This document shows positions 25,115 to 34,411 of a DNA stretch of 64,000 bases, one piece after another; positions within the stretch are counted from its first letter, which is position 1; each line of letters begins with the position of its first letter. The DNA lies in the NCBI GenBank assembly GCA_965248855.1, contig CBDFKQ010000024.1, positions 24,378 to 88,377 of the forward strand, written 5' to 3'. This DNA comes from CBDFKQ01 sp965248855 (GTDB lineage: Bacteria > Bacteroidota > Bacteroidia > Cytophagales > 172606-1). The notes beneath the pieces are model-generated. The model searched no databases, was not told where the DNA came from, and was given only the letters and a program-made list of their open reading frames with translations. Position numbers and translations under genes: made by a program.

Positions 25115-26629
25115 TTATTTAAATTTATCATTAAAATAAATCTTTTTTAATGAAGCCGATACAAGTTGATTAATATCCGGCGATACCTTACTTATCAACA
25201 CCAAAAAGCCAAATATAATAGAGATGGTTATAGAACGAATAAATATATTCAAAATATGATTATCAACCATTTTCCCTGCAAGAGGTGTAAGGAAAACTAT
25301 TACAAAAGTGATAAGACCAATTCCTAAAGCCATAATTGTATCAACATTAAATGGATTAAGATTAGTCTTTAAGAAAATAAGTAAAAGTTTAGCTACATTA
25401 TATATTAAAATCGATATAAAAGTTGATAATGCAGCACCATTTATATTATATATTGGTATTAAGAAATAATTTAACAGTGTTATCACAACTGATAAGAATA
25501 TTATAAATATAAAATCATATTTATAATATTTAGAATTTGAAAGTATCTCTGAGTTCACACCGGTAGCCATATCAACTACCCTGGCCAAACCTATCCAAAA
25601 TACAACAAATTTACCTGTTTGATAAAATTTACCTTGTGGCAAAAGGCTAAAAATATCATCAATATTGAGCCAAATACCAAGGAATAAAAATAATCCTATT
25701 ATTAATAGATTTAGAGATGATTTTTTATAAACCTCATTAATATTTTTAATATTATTATTTTTCCAAGCCTCCGCAAGAATAGGTAAACTTATCTGACTTA
25801 CAGTTCTTCTTGGAATTTCAATTGCTAACGCAAACTGGGAGGCGATGGTAAATATCCCAAGGTTTGATAACCCTTTTGAATAAGCAGGAAGGAAAATACT
25901 TTCAACTTTGTATATTATTAACCAGCTTAACAATGGTAAAGTTGTTAATAATCCATAATTAAACATTTCTTTCAAACGGGACTTACTAAACCCATTAAAT
26001 TTGGTAATTAAAAAAAATTTACCTAAAAAGTTAATATAAATTATTAAAAGTAAGTTTATTATTAGGTATGAAAGCACCCACAGATTAATAAATTGGCTAA
26101 GGGATAACCAATGAAACCCAAACATTATTATAAGTGCAATATTTATTAAACGTAATATGATTTCCCTAATAATTGCCGGAACTACGATACGTAGATGAGC
26201 TCTGATATAAGCTTCTAAAATGCCTTGCCAACCAACTAAAACTGTCAAAAATAATATTTGATTGTAATATGCAAATAATAAAGGTGATTTTTCGAAATAA
26301 ATATTTCGAAAAAAAAATTCTAAATAATAAAAAACTATAACAAATATTAAAGATCCTACTACGCCAATAACGATTAAAAATGTAAAGAATCCATTATGCA
26401 TTAATTCAGTACTTTTATAATAAGCGAAAAATCTATTAATTATTCCCGGAAGACAAATCGCCGAAAAAGTGGAAAAAATAATTGAATAGCTAAGTATAGC
26501 TTGGGTTAATCCTATTTGTTCTGAGGTTAGAAAAGTTGTACTAACAAATAAAACATTTATTACTCCTATTAATAACCCTATATAACTTACTATTGAGCTC
26601 TTGAAGCTCTGTCTTATTATAATTCCCAT
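25115..26629 (-). CDS. Polysaccharide flippase (Wzx/MATE-like)
   Basis: The 504-residue protein is almost entirely hydrophobic, with about 12-14 predicted membrane helices and short polar loops. This is typical of the polysaccharide biosynthesis/MOP flippase superfamily, which moves lipid-linked oligosaccharide across the inner membrane. Two internal halves are visible. There is no diagnostic catalytic motif, so substrate is unknown. It is transcribed away from two FkbM methyltransferases and a glycosyltransferase, which supports a role in surface glycan export. Confidence 0.82.
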   Translation of the reverse strand: MGIIIRQSFKSSIVSYIGLLIGVINVLFVSTTFLTSEQIGLTQAILSYSIIFSTFSAICLPGIINRFFAYYKSTELMHNGFFTFLIVIGVVGSLIFVIVFYYLEFFFRNIYFEKSPLLFAYYNQILFLTVLVGWQGILEAYIRAHLRIVVPAIIREIILRLINIALIIMFGFHWLSLSQFINLWVLSYLIINLLLIIYINFLGKFFLITKFNGFSKSRLKEMFNYGLLTTLPLLSWLIIYKVESIFLPAYSKGLSNLGIFTIASQFALAIEIPRRTVSQISLPILAEAWKNNNIKNINEVYKKSSLNLLIIGLFLFLGIWLNIDDIFSLLPQGKFYQTGKFVVFWIGLARVVDMATGVNSEILSNSKYYKYDFIFIIFLSVVITLLNYFLIPIYNINGAALSTFISILIYNVAKLLLIFLKTNLNPFNVDTIMALGIGLITFVIVFLTPLAGKMVDNHILNIFIRSITISIIFGFLVLISKVSPDINQLVSASLKKIYFNDKFK

Positions 26630-26999
26630 TTATTTGTGTTTAACCTCAATTCGTTTAATTTTCTTATTCACTTATAATATATAAAATAATTATAATTTAG
26701 TTTTCCTTTAAAAAAAACAAGCGGATTTTTTACATCCATCTTCAACAATAAATTAAATCGTTTATTCAACATAATTATGAAGGTATTTTAATTATATTTT
26801 TATGTCCATTTATGACATAAATTGACATATAAAATAATATTAATTACCGGTTTACATAAGTAAATATTTATTTATGTAAAAATAATAGAATAAGAAAAAA
26901 TCTAAATTTATAAAGACCATGAATAAAGCTAAATTGGTAAATCTTTAAAAAAATTATAATTTTACTATAAAGAATTCATTTACCTCTTAATTTCCTTTA
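26630..26999. other. Divergent intergenic region with one inverted repeat
   Basis: A 370-bp, extremely AT-rich gap between the divergent flippase and FkbM genes must hold both promoters. The clearest structure is an 8-bp-arm inverted repeat (TTTATGTC at 26799-26806, GACATAAA at 26814-26821) with a third GACATA half at 26824. This is a possible operator. No gene is seen. Confidence 0.5.
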
Positions 27000-27863
27000 A
27001 TGAAAATAAAATATTTCATAACAAACCTTTTTAAGTTCTCTCCATTAGAAAAACTTCTTACACTTCCACTTATACAAAATTCCGGGTTAAATTATTGGAT
27101 TGTAAGGAAAATTGTACCTAGGAGGTTTCAATATCCCCCACAAAGCTTCAGGTTTGTTCGAAGAAATAATATTTGGTTTAAATTAGATATAAGTCAACAT
27201 ATAGAGTATTCCATTTTTTATAATTCAATAGAAGATTCCAGTAGAAAAAAATTGTATTCATTATTAAAAACAGGATTTACTGTATTGGATATTGGAACAA
27301 ATATAGGTGAAGTACTCCTTAATATAGCCTCTAAGATAGGTCCGGCAGGAAAAATTTATGGTTTTGAACCTAACCCTCCAATTTTCGAACGTTTATTAAC
27401 AAACATATCGCTTAATAATTTTAAAAACATTTCCGTTTTTAAACTAGGCTTATCACACGAAAATAAAGATTTTCAATTATATGAGATATTACCTGAAAAC
27501 TTAGGCGCTACAAGGATTTTAGATAAAGACGACGGAATTTCTTCAAAGACAACAATTCATACTATAAAAGTTGATGACTTTGTAACTGAGAATAATATTA
27601 CTAAAATTGATTTAATAAAAATTGACGTAGAAGGTTTTGAGCTTTTTGTTTTAATGGGTGCGAGTGAAGTATTAAAAAAATGGAAACCTGTTTTATTTAT
27701 TGAACTAATCGATTCACATCAAAAAATACATCATTTTGGTGCTCGTCAGCTTGTTGAATATTTAATATCTTTCGGCTACAGGTGCTATAGAGCTGATAAT
27801 AACCAATTTATAGATGATAAATATGAATTGAAAGATTGTGTTTTTGATATTTATTGTATTTGA
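27000..27863 (+). CDS. FkbM-family SAM-dependent methyltransferase
   Basis: The 287-residue protein has the FkbM plan: SAM motif I TVLDIGTNIGEVLL (about residue 97), the acidic GFEPNPPIFERL, then IDLIKIDVEGFE and the C-terminal FIEL. FkbM enzymes O-methylate sugars or polyketides, and in polysaccharide clusters they usually methylate a glycan. A paralogue starts 9 bp after its stop, and the two are probably co-transcribed with a glycosyltransferase. Confidence 0.87.
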   Translation: MKIKYFITNLFKFSPLEKLLTLPLIQNSGLNYWIVRKIVPRRFQYPPQSFRFVRRNNIWFKLDISQHIEYSIFYNSIEDSSRKKLYSLLKTGFTVLDIGTNIGEVLLNIASKIGPAGKIYGFEPNPPIFERLLTNISLNNFKNISVFKLGLSHENKDFQLYEILPENLGATRILDKDDGISSKTTIHTIKVDDFVTENNITKIDLIKIDVEGFELFVLMGASEVLKKWKPVLFIELIDSHQKIHHFGARQLVEYLISFGYRCYRADNNQFIDDKYELKDCVFDIYCI

Positions 27864-27871
27864 ATTTACAA

Positions 27872-28720
27872 ATGATGCATTTTTATTTGAAAAAAGTTAC
27901 AAAGTATGTATTTGCACTCTTCTTACCTACAAGATATAAAAAATGGTTTTTTAAAAGATATAACTTAGCTTTTAACGAAAAATTTTTAGAAGGGATAAAG
28001 TTTGAAAAAGAATTATATCTTTTAAAGTTTTTACTTTTATCTGATAATGCTGTTTTTTTTGATATAGGTGCGAATATTGGTGAGTATATGTATGTCGCAT
28101 CAAAATATATTAAATCCGAAAATTTATATGCATTTGAACCATTAAAAAATTTACACATACAATTAAAACAGGTTTTTAAAATTCAAAAAATTTATAATTT
28201 TGCTTTATCGGATTCTAACTCCATTAAAGAATTTAAAATCCCAATAATTCTAAATCAAAAAGTTTTCTCTAGAGCTACCCTTGATTTAAATTTTCGTGAG
28301 ATTGGCGAAGAAAAAAGTGAAATTATTAAAATAGAAACTAAGACTTTGGACGATTTTGTTGAAGAAAATCATATTCTATATATTGATTTAATAAAAATAG
28401 ATGTTGAAGGGCATGAATATGAAATTATAAAAGGTGGTTTAAAAACTTTAAAAACTTTAAAGCCGATAATGATTATTGAAATCGATTATAAACATCATAA
28501 TAATGATATAAATGATATTATTAATAAAATAAATTTAATTGGATATTCATGCTATTATTTTGATTTAGAACACAGAAAATTAAGAGAGGTAATATTTGAT
28601 GCTAATGTATTACAAACAAAACTTCGCCCTAATCAAAAGCCTGAATATAATTTTATTTTTTTTCCTAAAAATGATTCTTTAATAGAATTGGTAAATAAAA
28701 TAAATTATCAAATAAAATAG
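27872..28720 (+). CDS. FkbM-family SAM-dependent methyltransferase (second)
   Basis: The 282-residue protein has FDIGANIGEYMYVASKY (SAM motif I), YAFEPLKNLH, YIDLIKIDVEGHEYEII and IMIIEIDYKH. It is divergent from the upstream FkbM gene, so an old duplication or independent recruitment is likely. A frame extension to a TTG at 27854 overlaps the previous gene; the ATG at 27872 is preferred. Codon use is extremely A/T-biased, as in the rest of this block. The substrate is probably a surface glycan, by context. Confidence 0.85.
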   Translation: MMHFYLKKVTKYVFALFLPTRYKKWFFKRYNLAFNEKFLEGIKFEKELYLLKFLLLSDNAVFFDIGANIGEYMYVASKYIKSENLYAFEPLKNLHIQLKQVFKIQKIYNFALSDSNSIKEFKIPIILNQKVFSRATLDLNFREIGEEKSEIIKIETKTLDDFVEENHILYIDLIKIDVEGHEYEIIKGGLKTLKTLKPIMIIEIDYKHHNNDINDIINKINLIGYSCYYFDLEHRKLREVIFDANVLQTKLRPNQKPEYNFIFFPKNDSLIELVNKINYQIK

Positions 28721-28727
28721 TGATTTA

Positions 28728-29939
28728 ATGAATATTGGTGTAATTGAGATATGCGAAAAAAGTCACTATTTTGCAGCAAGTACAATAGTAACTCTTTTCG
28801 CATCTGATAAAAATAATCAGGTATACTTCTTTATTGAGAAGGAAATTTATAATAAAGTAGAACCGGATGGATTTCCTGAGAATGTAAAAATTATAATCTG
28901 TAATATTGATAAACCTGCATCTGAACTTACTAAAAAAATATGTGATGTTAAATTAGATGTAATATATATATGTACTTTATCCAGATATTTTTATTATTTT
29001 CTTCAAATACCACTTCCAAAATTAACATTCTTCGCTATCCACAATACAAATGAATGGTTTGATAATGGAGTTATAAAAAGAACAGGATTGTTATTATTCA
29101 ATCTTAAAGAGGCCATTTTAAAACTAAATATAAAAGATTCTTATATAACAATCGTACTTTTTATTAAAAGCTTTTTTAGAGAAGTGCTAAAGAAAAAATT
29201 TCTTAGAAAATTAAAAAAGAATAACTATTTATTAGTTGTATTTAGTGCTGGTCAAAAGAAAAATTTGTGTAAACATGAAGAACAATCCGAAAAAATATTG
29301 GAATTGCCTATGACAATATATAATCAGGATTTTGCCGAAACAAAAAATACCTTTCAAAATAAAAAAGAATTACGAGTTTGTATACCTGGAACAGTATCCA
29401 ATGTAAACAGGGATAATATAAATTTTATTCGTAGTTTATTAGATCATTCGTCATCTATTTCTGGTAAAGTTATCTTTGATTTTTTGGGTTTTATACCTGA
29501 AAATGAAATTTATTTTTTAGAATGGTTTAAAAAATTAAAGTTGAAAAATATTTCGGTGGAATATTATTTAAATTTTATTTCAAATAAAGATTTTGAAAAT
29601 AGTATCTACAAATGTGATATCATTTTGGGCAACCTCAGGATAAATCTAAATCCTTATCAGAAATATGGTGAAACGAAACAAAGTTCAACAATATATCACA
29701 TGATTCGTTTCGCTAAGCCAGGCATTTTCCCTGCTAATTATACATTGGAATTTTCAAATACAGAAAATATATTAAAATACTCGAATTATGAAGAATTAGT
29801 AAACATTCTACTTAACTTATATAATGATAGAAAATTATTACAAAAAATATCAGAAAGTGCTTTTCAGTTTTCGAGTAATTACTTACCGGAAATAATTTAT
29901 GAGACAAAAATACTTCCACATTTAAAAAAGGTCTTTTAA
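28728..29939 (+). CDS. Glycosyltransferase-like protein (GT-B fold)
   Basis: The 403-residue protein has a two-domain layout. The N-terminal half (to about 215) has alternating strands and helices and a basic, hydrophobic helix pair (about 120-170). The C-terminal half begins VCIPGTVS and holds ILGNLRINLNPYQKYGETKQSS and IRFAKPGIFPANY, resembling the donor-binding domain of GT-B enzymes. It is 7 bp after the second FkbM gene and so probably in the same transcript. The family is not firmly recognised; a surface-glycan role is inferred from context. Confidence 0.6.
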   Translation: MNIGVIEICEKSHYFAASTIVTLFASDKNNQVYFFIEKEIYNKVEPDGFPENVKIIICNIDKPASELTKKICDVKLDVIYICTLSRYFYYFLQIPLPKLTFFAIHNTNEWFDNGVIKRTGLLLFNLKEAILKLNIKDSYITIVLFIKSFFREVLKKKFLRKLKKNNYLLVVFSAGQKKNLCKHEEQSEKILELPMTIYNQDFAETKNTFQNKKELRVCIPGTVSNVNRDNINFIRSLLDHSSSISGKVIFDFLGFIPENEIYFLEWFKKLKLKNISVEYYLNFISNKDFENSIYKCDIILGNLRINLNPYQKYGETKQSSTIYHMIRFAKPGIFPANYTLEFSNTENILKYSNYEELVNILLNLYNDRKLLQKISESAFQFSSNYLPEIIYETKILPHLKKVF

Positions 29940-30030
29940 ATTTAAAATGTTTAATAAATATTGCCATGTTTAAAATTCAATTATTTACTATTGTACTTTA
30001 TAACTCATACACTTAATTTAAGTCATCATA

Positions 30031-30663
30031 TTAAGAACTCTCTTTCACCACATCTATAATCAATGATGTATAAACTAATTCTCCGTTTATATTTCTTTTG
30101 TCAAACCTTTTCGAACGCCTTACTAATCCATCTTCTTCCTTCCAATCAATTGCATGGAAACTTCCGGTTTCGTCAAAATATTCTAATAAATTAACTTTAA
30201 AACCCGCCTTTTCAAAAATTTCGGAAAATGAATGATAATTATATAAAACTTTGTGATCAAAAGCCCCCGGCCCGGTTCCATTTATCTTTACATGTTCAAT
30301 ATAAGTTGGGCTTGGATGAAAACCGTCCGGCACAGCACAACGTAAATAACCACCTTGTTTTAAAAAAGTAAAGCAATTTCTTGCAGCTAACTCCCCTTCT
30401 TCTAAAGTTAAGTGTTCCCATACATGTTCTGCAATTATTGTATCAATAGTATTTTCTCTAAAAAAATTAAACCAATCGTCTTTTTTTAATAAATTTAAAT
30501 AATCGGCTTCTGTAGGAATCCATGATTTATCGAAAATTCCGCTGGCTCCAATCACAATACGGCAAGGCGTTTCCAGAGCTCGCTTCTTTAACCTATTATA
30601 ACCTAATATTTTTTTTATTAAAACGTAAGGCCACAATAAAAATTTCTTAATTTTTTTTTTCAT
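30031..30663 (-). CDS. Class I SAM-dependent methyltransferase
   Basis: The 210-residue protein opens with a basic, hydrophobic segment (LLWPYVLIKKILG) that may touch the membrane. It then shows RIVIGASGIFDKSWIPTE, IIAEHVWEHLTLEEGELA and GGYLRCAVPDGFHP, features of predicted class I methyltransferases in polysaccharide loci. The SAM motif I is degenerate (IGASGIFD). It converges on the glycosyltransferase gene with a 91-bp gap. Substrate unknown. Confidence 0.7.
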   Translation of the reverse strand: MKKKIKKFLLWPYVLIKKILGYNRLKKRALETPCRIVIGASGIFDKSWIPTEADYLNLLKKDDWFNFFRENTIDTIIAEHVWEHLTLEEGELAARNCFTFLKQGGYLRCAVPDGFHPSPTYIEHVKINGTGPGAFDHKVLYNYHSFSEIFEKAGFKVNLLEYFDETGSFHAIDWKEEDGLVRRSKRFDKRNINGELVYTSLIIDVVKESS

Positions 30664-30715
30664 GAGGTGTGTTTACTTCCAAAGGAAAAGAATAAACATT
30701 TGCAAATATGTATTA

Positions 30716-31312
30716 TCAATTTCTCTTATTCATTTCGTCCCTTACTTTTGCTGCACGTTCATAATCTTCTTTATCCAAAGCTTCGTTTAGTAATTGCTGA
30801 AGTTGGTCAAAAGATAAATCCTTGAGTGATTCTCCTGTTTTTTTTGGAGAAGGGTTACTTGCTTTAGATTCTTTTTTAACGATTGGCTGCTCTTCATCCA
30901 TTTCAGTAAGTACTATTCCGGCCTCCGACATTATACTTTCGTGGGTGTAGATTGGCACATTAAATCTTAAACCTATTGCAATTGCGTCAGAGGGTCGGGC
31001 ATCAATTTCGTTCATCGTCAAACCATCGGTACAAACTATTTTTGCAAAAAAAACACCCTCTTTAAGGTCAGAAATTATTATTTCAATAATAGAAAATTTA
31101 AATGATTGTGCAAATGATCTGAAAAGATCATGTGTCATTGGCCTATTAGGGATTATTTTTTCAATTTCAATCGCAATAGCTTGTGCTTCAAACATTCCAA
31201 TAATAATTGGCAACCTTCTTCCACCTGCTTCTTCTCCCAAAACTAATGCAAATGATCCTTGTTGTGATTGACTTGATGAAAGGCCTAATATCTCGAGTTT
31301 AATTTTTTTCAC
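30716..31312 (-). CDS. Bifunctional nuclease family protein (DUF151) with UVR motif
   Basis: Residues 1-135 form a BFN/DUF151 domain: LPIIIGMFEAQAIAIEIE, MTHDLFRSF and ARPSDAIAIGLRFNVPIY are the family's conserved blocks. A linker (about 140-165) leads to a C-terminal UVR-type helical pair (QLLNEALDKEDYERAAKVRD) as in UvrB/UvrC-interacting proteins. Homologues have reported nuclease activity, but the physiological role in Bacteroidota is unsettled. It is preceded by the etf operon terminator, so it forms its own unit. Confidence 0.88.
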   Translation of the reverse strand: MKKIKLEILGLSSSQSQQGSFALVLGEEAGGRRLPIIIGMFEAQAIAIEIEKIIPNRPMTHDLFRSFAQSFKFSIIEIIISDLKEGVFFAKIVCTDGLTMNEIDARPSDAIAIGLRFNVPIYTHESIMSEAGIVLTEMDEEQPIVKKESKASNPSPKKTGESLKDLSFDQLQQLLNEALDKEDYERAAKVRDEMNKRN

Positions 31313-31469
31313 AGTTCCCTATATAATTACCAAAAACTTTTTATTTATTAAAAATAAAAATACCTGACTAATTTTATCATTCAGATTTTTTTTACCTAAA
31401 ACAAAACCTGTCCAAGTTAATAACAATAAATTAATTTGCCAAAATAAGCCTCTTTACATAAATAGGCAT

Positions 31470-31503
31470 AAAAAAACTTTGGCAAGTAAAATTGCCAAAG
31501 TTT
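31470..31503 (-). terminator. Terminator of the etfBA operon
   Basis: A perfect 12-bp stem (31474-31485 with 31492-31503, core ACTTTGGCAA/TTGCCAAAGT) with a 6-nt loop. Read on the minus strand it is followed by a run of T. It lies 16 bp after the etfA stop. Confidence 0.9.
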
Positions 31504-31518
31504 AAAGGAAAGAATAAT

Positions 31519-32484
31519 CTATTTTGATGATAATACAGCTTTTGTAAGGCGAGGAACTATATCAAAGGCATCACCAACTATACCATAATCAGCTGATTTA
31601 AAGAAAGGTGCTTCAGGATCTTTATTTATTACTACAATTACTTTGGAAGAATTAACACCGGCCAAATGTTGAATTGCACCCGAAATTCCAATTGCAATAT
31701 ATAAATTAGGACTGATTTTAATTCCGGTTTGTCCTACGTGTTCATGATGTGGCCTCCAATCTAAATCAGAAACAGGTTTGGAACAAGCAGTAGCAGCGTG
31801 TAAAGCATTTGCAAGATCTAATAACATTTGCCAATTTTCCGGACCTTTTAATCCTCTTCCTCCCGACACTACAATATCTGCCTCGGGTAATAAAATATCA
31901 CCTGTTTGTTTTTCAATGCCTGTTACTTTAATTGAAAAATCTTTGTCATTTATTAAAGGCGTAAAAGTTTCAACTGTTGCTTGTTCGGTTGTTTCGGCCG
32001 GCAAAAAAGCATTCTTTTTAATTGCGATAATTTTTTTCTCACCTTTTAATTCAGTTTCAGCAAAAGCTTTGCCTGTGTAAATGCTTCTTTTTACAACAAA
32101 ACCATTTGATAAATTTGGTAATTCAATAACGTTTGATGCTAAACCTGCTTTTAATTTTGCAGATAATCTTGCGGCTACAGCATCTCCTAAAGATGATTTT
32201 GCCAATATAATAATATTGGCATTTTCTTTATTCACAGCTTCTGTTATTGCTGTTGTATAAGGCTGAATGCCGGGTTCATTTAATTTTTTATCTGCAGCAT
32301 GCAAAACTTTTTTACAACCAAAATTTCCAATTTTTTGTAATTCTTCTGCTGCTAATTCGCCTAATACTAAAGCTGTTGCATTTGTATTAGTCATTTTTGC
32401 CACTTCAGCACCATATCCAATGGCTTCGAAAGATGATTTTTTTATGGCTCCATCAGCCGTTTCTACAAATATTAAAACTGACAT
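31519..32484 (-). CDS. etfA: Electron transfer flavoprotein alpha subunit
   Basis: EtfA carries FAD and, with EtfB, passes electrons from acyl-CoA dehydrogenases to the quinone pool. The 321-residue length is normal. The C-terminal FAD domain is well conserved: VSGGRGLKGPENW, then AATACSKPVSDLDWRPHHEH, VGQTGIKISPNLYIAIGISG and AIQHLAGVNSSKVIVVIN, followed by DPEAPFFKSADYGIVGD. It lies 71 bp after etfB on the same strand, and a strong terminator follows. Confidence 0.96.
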   Translation of the reverse strand: MSVLIFVETADGAIKKSSFEAIGYGAEVAKMTNTNATALVLGELAAEELQKIGNFGCKKVLHAADKKLNEPGIQPYTTAITEAVNKENANIIILAKSSLGDAVAARLSAKLKAGLASNVIELPNLSNGFVVKRSIYTGKAFAETELKGEKKIIAIKKNAFLPAETTEQATVETFTPLINDKDFSIKVTGIEKQTGDILLPEADIVVSGGRGLKGPENWQMLLDLANALHAATACSKPVSDLDWRPHHEHVGQTGIKISPNLYIAIGISGAIQHLAGVNSSKVIVVINKDPEAPFFKSADYGIVGDAFDIVPRLTKAVLSSK

Positions 32485-32555
32485 ATATATCTTTTTAATG
32501 AAATGAAATCTTATTCTAATAAATTATAACAACTATATTTTTTTAAAGCATTTTT

Positions 32556-33293
32556 TTAAAGCACTTTAGCTTCTGTTTTAAGCAAACCAATTAATTTTTC
32601 TGCCTCTTCTGCAGGTACCATTTTTACTGCTCCTTTTGGTGGAGGTAATTGAAATTTATATACCGATGTTAAAACTTCTTCGGTAGTTGGTTTAATTACT
32701 GAAAGTGGTTTCGTTTTGGCCGACATAATACCACGCATATTGGGAATTTTCCATTCTGCGATTGGTTCTTGGCAACCTGCAACAAATGGGAGGTTAACTT
32801 CGACATTTTCTTTACCTCCTTCAATTTCGCGACTCATCTTTGCTGTTGTTCCATCAATATCCAATTTCATAACCGGAGAGATAGAAGGTATTCCTAACAT
32901 TTCTGCAACCATTCCATGAACCTGGCCGCCATTAAAGTCAATTGATTCGCGACCCATTAAAATCAAATCGTAGTTATTCTGCTTACACACTTCGGCAATT
33001 TGTTGAGCAACAAAATACGAATCTGTTGGTTCTGCATCAATTCTTATTGCATCATCGGCTCCTAAAGCCAAACCTTTACGAATAATTGGTTCGGAATCCG
33101 AAAGGCCTACATTTAATAAAGTTACAGTTCCATTAAATTGTTCCTTTAATTCTATAGCGCGCGAAAGTGCATAATCATCATAAGGGCCAACGATAAACTG
33201 TATTCCTGCTTTATTTAATTTCGTATCATTATCCGTGAAAGCGATTTTTGCTGTTGTATCAGGCACACAAGTTATACAAACAAGTATTTTCAT
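32556..33293 (-). CDS. etfB: Electron transfer flavoprotein beta subunit
   Basis: The 245-residue protein pairs with EtfA and binds AMP. Family blocks are ILVCITCVPDT at the start, VGPYDDYALSRAIELKE, DLILMGRESIDFNGGQVHGM and the C-terminal GIMSAKTKPL. It is the first gene of the two-gene etf operon. A 28-nt palindrome lies 66 bp upstream of its start and could be a control site. Confidence 0.96.
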   Translation of the reverse strand: MKILVCITCVPDTTAKIAFTDNDTKLNKAGIQFIVGPYDDYALSRAIELKEQFNGTVTLLNVGLSDSEPIIRKGLALGADDAIRIDAEPTDSYFVAQQIAEVCKQNNYDLILMGRESIDFNGGQVHGMVAEMLGIPSISPVMKLDIDGTTAKMSREIEGGKENVEVNLPFVAGCQEPIAEWKIPNMRGIMSAKTKPLSVIKPTTEEVLTSVYKFQLPPPKGAVKMVPAEEAEKLIGLLKTEAKVL

Positions 33294-33358
33294 GTATTTA
33301 ATTTGAATTTTTATTTAAACAATATTTTTCAATGATTTCTTAAAAGACAATAAAACTC

Positions 33359-33386
33359 ATTAATAGTATGCAAGCATACTATTAAT
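33359..33386. promoter_or_regulatory. Perfect 13-bp-arm palindrome upstream of etfB
   Basis: ATTAATAGTATGC (33359-33371) and GCATACTATTAAT (33374-33386) are perfect complements separated by AA. The position 66 bp upstream of etfB suits an operator for a dimeric regulator; no T-run supports a terminator. Confidence 0.5.
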
Positions 33387-33544
33387 TTCTTAGAATTAAA
33401 ATTTTATTACACTTTATTATCAAAAAATCCATATTCATCAAAAAAATAAATATTTTATTAATGGGTTCCTTATCAAATACAGTAACTCGTTTTGCTCATA
33501 AATCTTTCTAAACCAATGTCAATGTTAATGCATTAATTAAAATA

Positions 33545-33577
33545 TTGTTTTATCAATATCGTTATTCTCATATTTAA
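33545..33577. repeat. Short AT-rich dispersed repeat
   Basis: TGTTTTATCAATATCGTTAT followed by TCTCATATTT, matching the TTTATCAATATCG half of the family at 53978-54020. Confidence 0.5.
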
Positions 33578-33803
33578 AAAATCTTTATTACTTCTTATTA
33601 ATTCTTTTTTATTAACATTTAAGTTCATTGGAATATTACATCAGGGCTGAAAGCAACAAATTAACTATTTGGTCGTAAACTCATAAAAAATTTCATTTTT
33701 TAATATAACATCATTATAAATATTACGTCCCTTTTCATTTGCCGGGATTTACTTTTAAATAGCATTGTTGATTAACAGTATTAAATGATAATTTAAGATT
33801 CAC

Positions 33804-34235
33804 ATGAAATATATTTTACTTATTATTTTAATAATCTTTCCGTTTATATGTAAAGCACAACAAGATAACTTTTTAGCTGAAGCGAATTACAACGACGAGC
33901 CCAAAGAGGAGGAGCAACTCAGATTAATTGTGAGTATTCCGGCATCTTACCCCGGGGGGTATCCTGAAATGTTTGAGTTTATAAAAAAGAATTTACTTTA
34001 TCCACAAGAAGCATATTATAAAAGAATTGAAGGAACCGTTTTTATTAAAACACTTATATCGGAAAGCGGGAAACTTGAAGAAATATCGGTTTACTCGGGA
34101 GTTGGTTTTGGTTGTAACGAAGAAGCATTGAGAATAATAAAAAAAATGCCTGTATGGGAACCTGCGCAACATGATGGGGTAGCAGTAAAGAGAAAATTAA
34201 TTATTCCGATTGCGTTTGAATTACCTAAAAAATAA
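33804..34235 (+). CDS. Small secreted protein with TonB C-terminal domain
   Basis: The 143-residue protein has a signal peptide (hydrophobic 4-15, cleavage near CKAQ). A TonB C-terminal fold follows (about 55-140): YPGGYPEMFEFIKKNLLYPQ, EGTVFIKTLISESGKLEE, GCNEEALRIIKKMPVWEPA and VKRKLIIPIAFEL. It lacks the membrane anchor and proline-rich spacer of a working TonB energy transducer. It is more likely a periplasmic protein that uses this fold for binding. It stands alone. Confidence 0.85.
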   Translation: MKYILLIILIIFPFICKAQQDNFLAEANYNDEPKEEEQLRLIVSIPASYPGGYPEMFEFIKKNLLYPQEAYYKRIEGTVFIKTLISESGKLEEISVYSGVGFGCNEEALRIIKKMPVWEPAQHDGVAVKRKLIIPIAFELPKK

Positions 34236-34274
34236 AATTTATAACTAAAATAAATATTTTTTTTTAAAAATTAT

Positions 34275-34304
34275 TTTGTAAACAAATTTTTTTTACAACA
34301 TTTG
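34275..34304 (+). promoter_or_regulatory. Candidate promoter of the GNAT leader
   Basis: TTTG (34275-34278), 18 bp, AACATTTG (34297-34304) matches the Bacteroidota TTTG-N19-TAnnTTTG consensus with one base changed. Transcription would start near 34311, just ahead of the short leader ORF. Confidence 0.45.
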
Positions 34305-34318
34305 TGTTTCTATAAAAA

Positions 34319-34411
34319 ATGAGTAAAGCCCGCTTATATATTTCCCAAATGGAATTGGTTGCTAATAACAACCCGGTTCCGAGTATGCGACCGAGGTGCA
34401 TACGCATCTGA
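34319..34411 (+). CDS. Putative leader peptide, 30 residues, arginine-containing
   Basis: An ATG at 34319 opens 30 codons ending TGA at 34409-34411. The C-terminal end reads MRPRCIRI, with Arg at residues 5, 24, 26 and 29. The Arg codons are CGC, CGA, AGG and CGC. CGA, AGG and CGC look uncommon for this AT-rich genome, though I did not compute usage. The ORF starts about 8 nt after the predicted transcription start and lies in a block with alternative hairpins (GTATGC/GCATAC at 34383-34403 versus ATGCG/CGCAT at 34385-34407). The downstream GNAT resembles the one I recall next to argG in other Bacteroidota, so arginine-linked attenuation is the working idea. A chance ORF is the alternative. 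Confidence 0.4.
   Translation: MSKARLYISQMELVANNNPVPSMRPRCIRI

Larger units (their letters stand above)
33294..33803. other. Intergenic region, etfB to TonB-C gene
   Basis: A 510-bp divergent gap. It holds the 28-nt palindrome at 33359-33386, a short AT-rich dispersed repeat (33545-33577) and otherwise featureless AT-rich DNA. No gene longer than about 30 codons with a plausible composition is seen. Confidence 0.6.

Noticed and set aside
27854..27871. Second FkbM gene starting at TTG inside the first one
   Set aside because: The extension adds six residues not needed by the family, and an ATG is present at 27872.
34325..34410. Decayed tRNA gene in the GC-richer block
   Set aside because: GGTTCCGAGT resembles a T-loop only superficially; no acceptor stem or anticodon arm can be built.
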